Origin: Proteobacteria bacterium ST_bin14
GTDB lineage: Bacteria > Pseudomonadota > Alphaproteobacteria > Sphingomonadales > Sphingomonadaceae
NCBI GenBank assembly: GCA_002083655.1
Contig: MSXR01000014.1
Coordinates: 1 to 64,000 of the forward strand
DNA length: 64,000 nucleotides
Direction of reading: 5' to 3'
Each line of letters begins with the position of its first letter. Position 1 is the first letter of the stretch. A program made the translations under genes and the position numbers. The notes beneath the pieces were generated by a model. The model was not told where the DNA came from. It saw only the letters and a list, made by a program, of their open reading frames with translations, and did no database searches. Below are positions 52,405-60,526 of the stretch, piece after piece.

Positions 52405-52706
52405 AGGCTGGCAGCACGGCTGGCGGCGGCGTGCAGCACGATGCGGCAATGCGCATCGACAAGTTTTTGTGGTTCGCCCGGCTGGCCCCGTCGCGCAGCG
52501 CCGCACAAACGCTCGCTGAAGCAGGCACAATCCGGCTCGACGGGCGGCGAATTGATCGCGCGCATACGCTGGTGCGCGCGGGCTGCGTGATCGCTTTTAT
52601 GCACGGCGGCGTGGTGCGCGTGCTGCGGATCGATGGGCTACCTGAACGGCGCGGTCCGGCAGCGGAGGCGGCGCAACATTATACTGATCTTGCTCACCAG
52701 AGTTGA
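52401..52706 (+). CDS. S4 domain RNA-binding protein (Hsp15-like)
   Basis: A 101-aa protein. The S4 fold begins MRIDKFLWFARLAPSRSAAQTLAEAG (split: MRIDKFLWFARL, RSAAQTLAEAG) at residue 17, continues IRLDGRRIDRAHTLVRAG, and ends with a basic tail. S4 proteins of this type bind rRNA or stalled large ribosomal subunits (Hsp15). The ATG at 52401 overlaps the helicase stop; one at 52449 fits the family N-terminus equally well. It precedes fdxA by about 56 bp. Confidence 0.88.
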   Translation: MKAGSTAGGGVQHDAAMRIDKFLWFARLAPSRSAAQTLAEAGTIRLDGRRIDRAHTLVRAGCVIAFMHGGVVRVLRIDGLPERRGPAAEAAQHYTDLAHQS

Positions 52707-52762
52707 CGGGCAATGGGCGCACGCATAGCAGAAGCGAATTATCTCATCGGAGTTATTCGAGC

Positions 52763-53101
52763 ATGACCTACGTCGTTACCGACGCCTGCATCCGTTGCAA
52801 ATATATGGACTGTGTCGAGGTCTGCCCGGTCGACTGCTTCTACGAAGGCGAAAATATGCTGGTGATCAATCCCAGCGAATGCATTGATTGCGGTGTCTGC
52901 GAGCCTGAATGCCCGGCCGAAGCAATCTTGCCGGATACCGAAAGCGGGCTTGAGAAGTGGCTGGAAATCAACACGAAATTCTCTGCTGAATGGCCTAACA
53001 TCACGCGCAAGCGCGAAGCGCCGGCCGACGCCGATGATTTCAAGGGTCGCGAAGGCAAGTTTGAAGAGCTGTTTTCGCCCGAACCCGGCCAGGGCGACTG
53101 A
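52763..53101 (+). CDS. fdxA: Seven-iron ferredoxin FdxA (ferredoxin II type)
   Basis: Low-potential electron carrier, 112 aa. Cysteines at 9, 12, 17, 21, 25, 40, 43, 46 and 50 are visible. By Azotobacter-type numbering, C9/C17/C50 would bind a [3Fe-4S] cluster and C21/C40/C43/C46 a [4Fe-4S] cluster (C21-P, then C40 with C43 and C46 in CIDCGVCEPEC). The C-terminal half (VFD-type helices) matches FdxA. The ATG at 52763 has GGAG about 9 nt upstream. It lies in the conserved helicase/S4/fdxA/carD order. Confidence 0.94.
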   Translation: MTYVVTDACIRCKYMDCVEVCPVDCFYEGENMLVINPSECIDCGVCEPECPAEAILPDTESGLEKWLEINTKFSAEWPNITRKREAPADADDFKGREGKFEELFSPEPGQGD

Positions 53102-53156
53102 TTTCAAGCCAATAACATCGGCCCGGCGAATCGCCGGCAATAACGGCCGGTGGATT

Positions 53157-53177
53157 CCCCGGTTTTGCGCACCGGGG
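53157..53177 (+). terminator. Hairpin after fdxA
   Basis: CCCCGG (53157-53162) pairs with CCGGGG (53172-53177) around a 9-nt loop. No T-run follows; weak terminator or RNA stabiliser. Confidence 0.3.
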
Positions 53178-53288
53178 TCGTTGGCAGCTTGGCAAAGGGC
53201 GATCACCCTGCAGCGGTAACGCGGCGGCGATATCGTCCGGCTGGTATTTTTGTGACGAGTGGTTAAACACTAGCGGACGGAGGCGACG

Positions 53289-53432
53289 ATGCGCGCCGCC
53301 GCTACGGAGAATTGCACACACACCGCCCCCGCCGCGCCGACCGCCAAGGCCGCAAGCGCGCAATCCAGGGGCCACGATCACGGAAAGGCTCAACAGAATG
53401 GCTGCCAAGGCGCTGTCCTTCGACGTCGGTGA
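53289..53432 (+). CDS. Candidate 47-codon upstream ORF overlapping carD
   Basis: ATG at 53289 with GGAGG five bases upstream, reading 47 codons to a TGA at 53430-53432, out of frame with carD and overlapping its first 35 bases. The product would be Ala-rich and basic (ends RRR). It is a possible leader peptide coupling translation to carD. No homology is claimed; the SD quality is the main evidence. Confidence 0.3.
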   Translation: MRAAATENCTHTAPAAPTAKAASAQSRGHDHGKAQQNGCQGAVLRRR

Positions 53433-53931
53433 CTATGTTGTTTATCCCAAGCACGGCGTTGGCCGTGTGATTGAACTGCAGCGGCAGGAAATCGCCGGGA
53501 TGCAGCTCGAACTCTATGTACTGCGCTTTGAAAAAGAACGCATGACGCTGCGCGTACCCACCAATAAGGCTGAAAGCGTCGGCATGCGCAAATTGTCGTC
53601 AGACAAAACGCTGCGCGAGGCGCTTGATACGCTGACCGGCAAGCCGCGTGTGAAGCGCACCATGTGGTCGCGCCGTGCACAGGAATATGAAGCCAAGATC
53701 AATTCGGGCGACCTGGTGTCGATTGCCGAAGTGGTCCGCGATCTGTTCCGTGCCGATGATCAGCCCGAGCAGAGCTATTCCGAACGCCAGATCTTCGAAG
53801 CCGCCACCAGCCGCCTTGCGCGCGAACTGGCTGCGATGGAGCAGGTTGATGAGCCTACGGCACAGGAGAAAATCCTGGAAATCCTGCGCAAAGCTGCCGC
53901 CATTCACAACAAGGCCAAGGAGCCGGCCTGA
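53398..53931 (+). CDS. carD: CarD family transcription regulator
   Basis: RNA-polymerase-binding regulator that stabilises open complexes and affects rRNA and stress transcription. The 177-aa product has the N-terminal RNAP-interaction (RID/Tudor-like) domain, GDYVVYPKHGVGRVIELQRQE (split: GDYVVYPKHGVG, RVIELQ) near 10-30, then LRFEKERMTLRVPTNKAESVGMR near 43-65. The C-terminal helical DNA-binding part has RAQEYEAKINSGDLVSIAEVVRDLF (split). GGAAAGG lies upstream of the ATG. A terminator follows. Confidence 0.94.
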   Translation: MAAKALSFDVGDYVVYPKHGVGRVIELQRQEIAGMQLELYVLRFEKERMTLRVPTNKAESVGMRKLSSDKTLREALDTLTGKPRVKRTMWSRRAQEYEAKINSGDLVSIAEVVRDLFRADDQPEQSYSERQIFEAATSRLARELAAMEQVDEPTAQEKILEILRKAAAIHNKAKEPA

Positions 53932-53958
53932 ACCGGCCAGTGGTCAACTCGGCATAAA

Positions 53959-53986
53959 GGGGCGGTCGGCAACGGCCGCCCCTTTT
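53959..53986 (+). terminator. Rho-independent terminator after carD
   Basis: GGGGCGGTC-GGCAAC-GGCCGCCCC (53959-53982) pairs with one G:T pair and is followed by TTTTC. It is 27 bp past the carD stop. Confidence 0.85.
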
Positions 53987-54004
53987 CATTTGCCTCATTT
54001 GTAT

Positions 54005-54044
54005 TTGCGGCACGCGCGCAAGTGTGTTATTACAACAATACACA
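54005..54044 (+). promoter_or_regulatory. Promoter with overlapping operator-like dyad upstream of GIN gene 1
   Basis: TTGCGG (54005-54010) and TATTAC (54028-54033) are 17 bp apart. TGTGTTATT (54023-54031) and AATACACA (54037-54044) form an imperfect dyad (one extra T) over the -10. The first GIN-domain ATG is at 54060, preceded by GAGGAAA. Confidence 0.4.
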
Positions 54045-54059
54045 ATGAGGAAATGACCG

Positions 54060-54800
54060 ATGCGCACGCCGATCCTGTTGGCCCTTGTTCCTGCCCTTCT
54101 CCCGCTGGCTGCATGTTCTGGTGCGAGCTTCTTTAGCGGGGATGACGGCGTTGCCGCCACCGGCAGCGGATCGTCGCGCAGCTTTGCGGTCGCCGATTTT
54201 ACTGGCGTTTCGCTGCGCGGATCAGACGATGTATCCGTCACGCTTGCCGCTACATTCAGCGTCCGTGCCGAGGGACCAAGCGAGGTGCTCGACCGGCTGA
54301 AGATTGAGCGCGACGGCGATATGCTGAAAATTGGCCGTAAGTCTGATCCAAGTTTTAATTGGGGCAGCTACAAGGGCGCGAAAATCTTTGTCACGTTGCC
54401 GCGCCTGACCAGCGCCAATGTCGCCGGTTCGGGCGACATGACGGTGGCCGCCGCCGAAGGCGATAGTTTTGAGGCATCAAATGCCGGTTCCGGCAGCATC
54501 GCAATTGCGGCACTGAAGGTGAAATCGGCGGATTTCAACATTGCCGGTTCCGGCGAAATCTCTGCAAAAGGCACCGCCGACAAGCTGAAGATCGCGATCG
54601 CCGGATCGGGGGATATTGATGTCGCCGGGGTCAAGGCCAGCTCGGCAGATGCGTCAATTGCCGGCTCGGGCAGCGTGCGCGCCGACGTAAACGGCCCGGC
54701 GACGGTCCAGATTCTGGGATCTGGCGATGTCGATATGGGCAGCAATGCCACCTGCACCACCAGCAAGCTGGGATCAGGCAGCGTTACCTGCGGCAAGTAA
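54060..54800 (+). CDS. GIN domain (DUF2807) lipoprotein, first copy
   Basis: A 246-aa exported protein with a lipobox LAAC near residue 19, so likely a lipoprotein. The mature part is a GIN-domain beta-helix made of repeated SxNVxGSGDM-like turns: VAGSGDMTV, NAGSGSIAI, IAGSGEISA, IAGSGDIDV, IAGSGSVRA and LGSGDVDM, an approximately 20-residue repeat. GIN domains are thought to be adhesive or structural; function is unknown. It precedes a second GIN gene with a 50-bp gap. The upstream promoter carries a dyad. Confidence 0.88.
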   Translation: MRTPILLALVPALLPLAACSGASFFSGDDGVAATGSGSSRSFAVADFTGVSLRGSDDVSVTLAATFSVRAEGPSEVLDRLKIERDGDMLKIGRKSDPSFNWGSYKGAKIFVTLPRLTSANVAGSGDMTVAAAEGDSFEASNAGSGSIAIAALKVKSADFNIAGSGEISAKGTADKLKIAIAGSGDIDVAGVKASSADASIAGSGSVRADVNGPATVQILGSGDVDMGSNATCTTSKLGSGSVTCGK

Positions 54801-54850
54801 TCGCCTTATCGGGCTTGTCGGGCCGGGTCGATCGGTGCGATGCACGGGCG

Positions 54851-55558
54851 ATGGATTTTCGATTGATCGTGCTCGCGCTTATCACGGTGGCGGGGCTTGC
54901 CGCAGCACCGGCTGGCGCCGCCGACCGGAATTATTCGATCAGCAGTTTCGAACGCATTCGCGTTGACGGCGCGTTTGACGTGACGCTGACCACCGGCAAA
55001 TCGCCCGCGGCCCGGGCAACCGGTGATGAGCGCGCGCTAGATGCGATGGTGCTGGCGGTTGAGGGACAGACGTTGATCGTGCGTGCCCGCCCGCTGCTGG
55101 TTGGGGAGGCGGCGCCCGCCGCCAAAATCCCGCTCGTGATCAGCCTCACCACCCCCGTTTTGCGTTCAGCCAATGTCAATGGCGGCGGGCGGCTGACGAT
55201 CATGCGGATAATCGGCCAGCGGATTGATGTGTCGGTAAACGGTGCCGGGGCGATGAATGTACAAGGGCTGGGCGCGGACCAGCTTGTCGCGACAATGATT
55301 GGTTCTGGCACCATGACGCTTGCCGGGCGCAGCGGTCGCGCGCGGTTTCAATTGTCCGGGCCGGGTACGGTGGACGCCACGGCGCTGGTTGCCAATGATG
55401 TGATCGCGCGGTCAGAGGGCAATGGCGAGCTGCGGCTCAACGCGCGCTACACCGCAGACCTTACGTCCAGCGGGCTGGGCGCGATTACCGTCATCGGCAA
55501 GCCTGCCTGCAAAAACCATTCGACGGGTGGTGGCCCCATCATCTGCGGATCACAATAA
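54851..55558 (+). CDS. GIN domain (DUF2807) exported protein, second copy
   Basis: A 235-aa precursor with a signal peptide (LIVLALITVAGLAAAPAGAAD). The mature part again has GIN strands: SISSFERIRVDGAFDVTLTTG near 30-50, VNGGGRLTI, VNGAGAMNV, MIGSGTMTL, LSGPGTVDA and LTSSGLGAI. It lacks the lipobox of its neighbour. The ATG at 54851 is used; an upstream in-frame ATG at 54815 adds a non-signal-like leader. It overlaps the end of the convergent DUF1489 gene by 9 bp. Confidence 0.88.
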   Translation: MDFRLIVLALITVAGLAAAPAGAADRNYSISSFERIRVDGAFDVTLTTGKSPAARATGDERALDAMVLAVEGQTLIVRARPLLVGEAAPAAKIPLVISLTTPVLRSANVNGGGRLTIMRIIGQRIDVSVNGAGAMNVQGLGADQLVATMIGSGTMTLAGRSGRARFQLSGPGTVDATALVANDVIARSEGNGELRLNARYTADLTSSGLGAITVIGKPACKNHSTGGGPIICGSQ

Positions 55559-55966
55559 CGCCAGCGCCGCCAGCTTGCTCATCAGCGCGGGCGGCATTTG
55601 GTCGACTTCGGTTGCATCGCCGATCAGATCCGCAGGCGCATCTGCCCCCTCCAGATAGCGCCAGCCCTGGTGAGCACGCTTGGGCACGGCGCGCACCAGC
55701 ACCAGATGCGGATCAAGGATAATGGCGACCTTGCCCGCTTCTGCCTCGCCAAAGCTGGTAATGGGGGAGCGCGCAATCAGCTGATGCTTGATGATCCAGA
55801 ACAGCGACCCCCCCACGCCAACTGGTCCTGCAATCTCTTCATGGCGCTTTGGCAGATAGCGCGTCGTCAGGAACAATGGTCCCATTGCCGCGCGTGCCAG
55901 CAGGCGTTCGGCGAGATGATCGGTACTCGTGGCGCCAAAGGCGACCTTGGTTAAATGAAGCGGCAT
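55550..55966 (-). CDS. DUF1489 family protein
   Basis: A 138-aa soluble protein matching the alphaproteobacterial DUF1489 family: MPLHLTKVAFGATSTDHLAE at the start, TRYLPKRHEEI near 36-46, and GGSLFWIIKHQLIARSPI near 53-70 followed by DPHLVLVRAVPKRAHQGWRYL. The function of the family is unknown. It overlaps the second GIN gene at its 3' end and reads toward it; mgtE lies upstream on the same strand with a short gap. Confidence 0.9.
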   Translation of the reverse strand: MPLHLTKVAFGATSTDHLAERLLARAAMGPLFLTTRYLPKRHEEIAGPVGVGGSLFWIIKHQLIARSPITSFGEAEAGKVAIILDPHLVLVRAVPKRAHQGWRYLEGADAPADLIGDATEVDQMPPALMSKLAALALL

Positions 55967-56005
55967 GATGCCCCGTGCGTGCTGCCCGCCCGCCGGGCCG
56001 TCAAG

Positions 56006-57412
56006 TCAGCCGGTCAGCCCGGTCACCGTCGCCAGCCCCAGAAACGCGAAAAAGCCCATCGAATCGGTCGTCATCGTAACGAAAATTGACGACGCGACAG
56101 CAGGGTCGGCGCCCATCCGCTCGAGCGTCACCGGCACCATCACGCCCGCCAGCCCGGCGATCACGATGTTGGTGAGCATGGCGGCGGCAATCACCGCGCC
56201 AAGATGCGGGTTCTGGAACACAATCGTCACACCCACGCCAATCACCACCGCAATCGTCGCGCCATTGAGCACGGCGACGCGCAGCTCGCGGACGATCGAC
56301 CGCAAGGTGTTCGACTGGGTGAGCTGATTGGTCGCGAGTGCGCGCACCGTCACTGCCATTGTCTGTGTCCCGGCATTGCCGCCGACGCCCGCGACGATCG
56401 GCATCAAGGTGGCCAGCGCGACCATCTTGGCGATCGTCCCTTCGAACAGCGCAATAATCGACGAGGCGAGAAGTGCCGTAAACAGGTTGGAAATCAGCCA
56501 GCGGACGCGGGCTTTATAGCTGTCGATTACCGGCTCGTTGATGTCGCCGTCGCCTGCGCCCGAAAGCCGCAGGATATCCTCACCGGCTTCCTGGCTGATG
56601 ATGTGGACGATATCATCCACCGTGATCATCCCGACCAGCCGACCATTGGGGTCAGTAACGGCAGCGGAGATAAGCGCATATTTCTGGAACCGCAGCGCGA
56701 CTTCTTCCTGATCCATATCGACCGGAATCAGCGTTTGTTCGCGCTTCATAACATCTGCCATCGCCACCAGGCGCGGCGTGCGCATGATCCATGATAGCTG
56801 GCAGGTGCCAACGGGCTTATGCGCTGGATCAACGACAAAGATTTCCCAGAAATCGGTCGTCAGATCATCATTGCCGCGCAGATAATCGAGCACATCGCCC
56901 ACTGTCCAATGCTCCGGTACCGCAATCAGCTCGCGCTGCATCAGGCGGCCGGCGGATTCTTCCGGATAGGACAGCGCCTCTTCAATCGCGGCGCGATCAT
57001 CGGGGTCGAGCGCGCGCAGCACGGCCCGCTGATCGCTCTCCTCCATATCCTCGATAATCGCGACGGCATCATCGGTATCGAGTTCGGCGGCAATCGTGGC
57101 GATCTGTGCGGGGTCGAGCGCGTCGATCAGCGCCTCGCGCACATAATCATTCATCTCGGCAAACACATCGCCGTCCAGCAGATCGGTAATTGCCGTCGCC
57201 AGCGCGGCGCGCTGTTCGCCCGGCACTAGTTCGAACAAGTCGGCAATGTCGGCGGGGTGGAGCGGCTCCACCAGCGCGCGCGCGCCCTCTGTATCGCCCT
57301 GGTCAACCGCATCGAGCACCGCGCGGACAAATTCAGGCTTTAGCAGATCGTCCGAATCGAGCTGGTTGCTGTCACCGGTCAATTCGGTTTGGGCCAGATC
57401 GGTCTCGCTCAT
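56006..57412 (-). CDS. mgtE: Magnesium transporter MgtE
   Basis: Mg2+ channel/transporter, 468 aa. The N-terminal intracellular domain (about 30-135) is rich in acidic Asp/Glu (DIADLFELVPGEQR; ADALDPAQI). A CBS pair (about 145-260) contains LIAVPEHWTVGDVLDYLR and GRLVGMITVDDIV. The membrane half has PIVAGVGGNAGTQTMAVTVRAL near 340-361, the pore signature, and five hydrophobic segments. The ATG has a strong AAGGAGGT upstream. Divergent from ppiB. Confidence 0.95.
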   Translation of the reverse strand: MSETDLAQTELTGDSNQLDSDDLLKPEFVRAVLDAVDQGDTEGARALVEPLHPADIADLFELVPGEQRAALATAITDLLDGDVFAEMNDYVREALIDALDPAQIATIAAELDTDDAVAIIEDMEESDQRAVLRALDPDDRAAIEEALSYPEESAGRLMQRELIAVPEHWTVGDVLDYLRGNDDLTTDFWEIFVVDPAHKPVGTCQLSWIMRTPRLVAMADVMKREQTLIPVDMDQEEVALRFQKYALISAAVTDPNGRLVGMITVDDIVHIISQEAGEDILRLSGAGDGDINEPVIDSYKARVRWLISNLFTALLASSIIALFEGTIAKMVALATLMPIVAGVGGNAGTQTMAVTVRALATNQLTQSNTLRSIVRELRVAVLNGATIAVVIGVGVTIVFQNPHLGAVIAAAMLTNIVIAGLAGVMVPVTLERMGADPAVASSIFVTMTTDSMGFFAFLGLATVTGLTG

Positions 57413-57576
57413 TGTTGACCTCCTTGGCGCTTGCTGGTGAACCCCTGCGCTCTACCCATCTGCACCGCGATTGCCAATCCAATGCGCGACTTGGCCTGCC
57501 CGCATATCGATTTGCCAGCAGCGGCCAGCATCGCTAGGGCCGCGTCATCAATTTTCCCGCAATAAAGGATGCCCCG

Positions 57577-58032
57577 ATGGCAGACGAATTCAACACGCTG
57601 ACGATGACGCTGGAAACCGGCGACGTGATTATCAAGCTGCGTCCCGATCTGGCGCCCGGCCATGTCGCGCGGATTGCAGCGCTGGCCAATACCGGTTTTT
57701 ATGACGGTGTCATCTTTCACCGCGTCATCCCCGGCTTCATGGCGCAGGGCGGCGACCCCACCGGCACCGGGATGGGCGGATCAGACGAGCCGGATTTGAA
57801 AGCCGAATTCAGCCGTGAACCGCATGTGCGTGGTGTCTGCTCGATGGCGCGCAGCTCATCGCCGAACAGCGCCAACAGCCAGTTCTTCGTGTGTTTTGAC
57901 GATGCCCGCTTCCTCGACGGCCAATATACCGTGTGGGGCGAAGTCACCGACGGCATGGATCATATCGATTCGCTGCCCAAGGGCGAACCACCGCGCGCGC
58001 CCGGCAAGATCGTGACGATGCGCGCTGCCTGA
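57577..58032 (+). CDS. ppiB: Peptidyl-prolyl cis-trans isomerase (cyclophilin)
   Basis: Cytosolic cyclophilin, 151 aa, that catalyses proline isomerisation. The core FHRVIPGFMAQGGDPTGTGMGG (split: FHRVIPGFMAQGG, PTGTGMGG) is at 48-69, including the catalytic-type Arg in FHRV; SSPNSANSQFFV near 90-101 and LDGQYTVWGEV follow. No signal peptide, so PpiB- rather than PpiA-like. The SD is AAAGGA. It lies between mgtE (divergent) and the LysR gene (convergent). Confidence 0.95.
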   Translation: MADEFNTLTMTLETGDVIIKLRPDLAPGHVARIAALANTGFYDGVIFHRVIPGFMAQGGDPTGTGMGGSDEPDLKAEFSREPHVRGVCSMARSSSPNSANSQFFVCFDDARFLDGQYTVWGEVTDGMDHIDSLPKGEPPRAPGKIVTMRAA

Positions 58033-58087
58033 ATCGGGGCGTTCAGAATCGGGGTGTTTGGGGTAGCGTAACGGGCCTCCCGCATCG

Positions 58088-58984
58088 TTAGGCCGGCTCT
58101 CCTCCCGGCGCGCCCAGCGCGTCGATCAGCCAATCATGGAACAGCTTCACCGGGCGCTGCTGCAGCGCCCGGGGACGGCAGACAAACCAATAGCTATAGG
58201 GGCTTTCAACCTCGACATCGAACAGCCGCGTCAACCGCGGGTCGTGCGCGTCGTTGAAATGGTTGGCGTGCATAAAGGCAACGCCCAGCCCCTGCGCAAC
58301 CGCCTCCAGCATCAATGCACCCGAATCGAAATGGTCGATGGCGCGCGGTTCAAGCCCCGGCAGCCCGGCGGCGTTGCACCAGGTGGCAAAGGTATCAGGA
58401 ATGTCGCGGTGCACCAGCGCGGTAAGCCCGGCGAGCTGGCGCGGATCAACAATCGGTGATGGCCCATCAATCAGCGTTTGCGCGCCGATGACATAGATGG
58501 TGTTGCGATCCAGCCGCCGCGCATAGAGTGCCGGATCGACATCGCGTTGCAGCACAATGGCGGCATCCAGCCCCTCGCCCAGCCGGGTGGTGCCATGACC
58601 GGCGGTATCGATATCCAGATGCAAATCGGGGTGGAGCGCACGCAGGCTGCCCAGCTTGGGGAACAACCGCTGAGTCGCAAACAGCGGCAACACGCCCAGC
58701 CGCAAGCGCCACACATCGCCGCTGGTGAGCGATTCGACGGCATCGGATAAAATGTCGAGCGCCGGGGCAATCTGGGCGATCATCCGTTCGCCGTCGGCGT
58801 TCAGCTCCATTGCCTGATGGCGGCGATCAAATAACGGGCGTCCGATAAAGCGTTCGAGCGCCTGTACCCGGCGGCTAAGGGCAGGGGCGGACAGCGCCAG
58901 TTCCTGCGCGGCGGCCTTTACAGACCCTAATCGAGCAACCTGAACAAACGCCTCAATCGCCGTCAGCGGTGGCAATCTGCGCAA
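58088..58984 (-). CDS. LysR family regulator (GcvA-like)
   Basis: A 298-aa LysR-type activator/repressor. The N-terminal winged helix begins RRLPPLTAIEAFVQVARLG, with AAAQELALSAPALSRRVQALE (split: AAAQELALSAPALS, RRVQALE) at about 20-42. The RLPPL..aIeaF opening is GcvA-like. The effector domain covers about 90-290. The start is TTG at 58984, preceded by a strong GGGAGGGG; no in-frame ATG lies nearby. An LTTR box (59066-59082) is upstream. The gene is divergent from a candidate sRNA. Confidence 0.92.
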   Translation of the reverse strand: MRRLPPLTAIEAFVQVARLGSVKAAAQELALSAPALSRRVQALERFIGRPLFDRRHQAMELNADGERMIAQIAPALDILSDAVESLTSGDVWRLRLGVLPLFATQRLFPKLGSLRALHPDLHLDIDTAGHGTTRLGEGLDAAIVLQRDVDPALYARRLDRNTIYVIGAQTLIDGPSPIVDPRQLAGLTALVHRDIPDTFATWCNAAGLPGLEPRAIDHFDSGALMLEAVAQGLGVAFMHANHFNDAHDPRLTRLFDVEVESPYSYWFVCRPRALQQRPVKLFHDWLIDALGAPGGEPA

Positions 58985-59065
58985 AACGCCCCCTCCCTGG
59001 TGCGGTGCATCATGGAATATCGAACGTCGTTCATATCACTACGGTTGCGTCCAAAGCCATAACCA

Positions 59066-59082
59066 ATTGCAAGATTCGCAAT
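59066..59082. promoter_or_regulatory. LysR-type box ATTGC-N7-GCAAT
   Basis: Perfect dyad ATTGC (59066-59070) and GCAAT (59078-59082) contains a T-N11-A core, as in LysR-family sites, about 85 bp upstream of the LysR start and just before the putative sRNA. A second small dyad GAACG-T-CGTTC is at 59022-59032. Confidence 0.5.
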
Positions 59083-59117
59083 CGCGGTTTTTCTTTTCGC
59101 ACTTGCACAATTTTCTG

Positions 59118-59200
59118 CTGCACTGCACATAGAGCAGGCCTTTCAGGCATCCTCTCCTAAAAACTTTCACGGCCGATCCCTCTGGGGTCGGCCTTTTTTT
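59118..59200 (+). ncRNA. Candidate small RNA divergent from the LysR gene
   Basis: About 80 nt, start approximate: CACAAT (59106-59111) as a -10 gives a start near 59118. The stretch has no ATG and ends in a strong intrinsic terminator at 59171-59200. There is no + strand gene upstream for this terminator to serve, which is the main argument. An LTTR box lies just upstream. The organisation resembles gcvA-gcvB or oxyR-oxyS; no sequence homology to GcvB is claimed. Confidence 0.35.
59171..59200 (+). terminator. Strong intrinsic terminator (+ strand)
   Basis: GGCCGATCCC-TCT-GGGGTCGGCC (10-bp stem with one T:G pair) is followed directly by seven T's. On the minus strand the hairpin is followed by GTGAAAG before a T-run, so it works best for + transcripts. 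It is 18 bp from the end of the minus-strand MFS gene, for which it may serve as a weak bidirectional terminator. Confidence 0.88.
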
Positions 59201-59218
59201 GTGTTCCGTGGCTGGCGA

Positions 59219-60526
59219 TCACTCCGCCGCCGGTGCAACGCCATTGTCGTGCAGCCGGTACCAGGCGACCGCGAACATCACCAACAGCGCAAATCCGGCG
59301 ATCAAATAGGGCAGCGGCTTGTAAACTTCGTACAGCCCGACGCCAATCGACGGGCCAAGCACAAATGCCGCACCGTTGACTGATGTTACCTTGCCCGCCA
59401 CCGATCCCTGGCCTTCGGGTCCAACTGCCAGCGAAGCGCCGGCGGTAAACCCCGGTCGCGTAAAGCCAAACCCCAGTGACGCCAGCGCAAACGACACCGC
59501 AATCCCGTACAGCGACGTTGCCATGCCCGTCAGCACGGTGCCGACAGCCGCGGTTACCAGCCCGATCAGGATCAGCCGACGGGGGTTGAGGTTGAGCAGC
59601 GGAATAATCCCCCATTGCGCCAGCAACGCAGCCCCTGCCCCCATGATCAGCACCAGACCGGTTGGCTGCAACGCATCGACCGGGGCAAGCCCCAGCCGGT
59701 CAATCACCAGAAATCCGATGGCCTGGCCCGTCATCGCCTGGGCGTGGCCCATCACCAGCCCGGCAATCATCCAGTTGCGGATACGCGGATCGCCAAAGGC
59801 GACATGTTCGGTATCGCGCGATGTGGCGACGGTGATGCTGGCACCGCTGCTTTGCCCGGCGATAGAAGGATAGGCGTTGACGGCGGCGACATGATCGATC
59901 GGCTGGTCGCGATCATCGGGCAGCACGCGGTAAATGGCCACCACCATCGCCACGCCAAAGGCGGAAAAAATAAATGCCGGCCCCGCCAGCCCGATATGGA
60001 CATGGCCGATCCATCCTAGGATCAGATACGGCGCAATAGCCGGTCCCAAAATCGTTCCCAGCCCAAACGCCGAACCCAGCAGCGTCAGCGCCTTGGTGCG
60101 TTCGTCGCGCGTGGTGCGCCCGGCGACCAGTGCCTGCACAGCAGGCGGCGCTGCCGAGCCAAAGGTGCCATAGATCAGCCGCCCGCCAATGAAGAGCAGG
60201 AACGCGGCCGTCCCGCTGATCCAGCCATTGATGCCCGCCATCAAAAACAGCCCGCACAGCCCCAGCGACACGGCAAAGCCAACCATGCCCAGCAATATCA
60301 TCGCCCGCCGGCCATGCCGGTCGGATCGTTTGGCCCAATAGGGCGCGGCAATCACCCATAACAGCGCCGACACCGAAAATGCCGCCGCAACGCCGCTATC
60401 CGCCACCTTCAGCGATCGGCCAAGCGCGGGCAGAATCGATTGCAGCGCGGTATTGCCCGCCGCAATCGTCAGCATCACCAGGAACATCAGCCCGAAATCG
60501 CGGTCGGTAACTTTGGGCAGTGTCAC
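59219..60526 (-). CDS. MFS transporter (TetA-like efflux)
   Basis: Major facilitator superfamily exporter, 435 aa, with about twelve hydrophobic segments. The motif-A loop appears as YWAKRSDRHGRRAMILLGM near 63-81 and the second half repeats a related loop. Resembles tetracycline/multidrug H+ antiporters; substrate unknown. GTG start at 60526 overlapping the ABM-domain stop (4 bp), so it is translated with that gene. Possibly expels the product or substrate of the epoxide hydrolase module upstream (inference). Confidence 0.9.
   Translation of the reverse strand: MTLPKVTDRDFGLMFLVMLTIAAGNTALQSILPALGRSLKVADSGVAAAFSVSALLWVIAAPYWAKRSDRHGRRAMILLGMVGFAVSLGLCGLFLMAGINGWISGTAAFLLFIGGRLIYGTFGSAAPPAVQALVAGRTTRDERTKALTLLGSAFGLGTILGPAIAPYLILGWIGHVHIGLAGPAFIFSAFGVAMVVAIYRVLPDDRDQPIDHVAAVNAYPSIAGQSSGASITVATSRDTEHVAFGDPRIRNWMIAGLVMGHAQAMTGQAIGFLVIDRLGLAPVDALQPTGLVLIMGAGAALLAQWGIIPLLNLNPRRLILIGLVTAAVGTVLTGMATSLYGIAVSFALASLGFGFTRPGFTAGASLAVGPEGQGSVAGKVTSVNGAAFVLGPSIGVGLYEVYKPLPYLIAGFALLVMFAVAWYRLHDNGVAPAAE

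Noticed and set aside
50479..52604. Two long minus-strand ORFs (about 490 and 470 codons)
   Set aside because: They are antisense of the SUV3-like helicase, high in Arg/Pro/Ala and without recognisable motifs.
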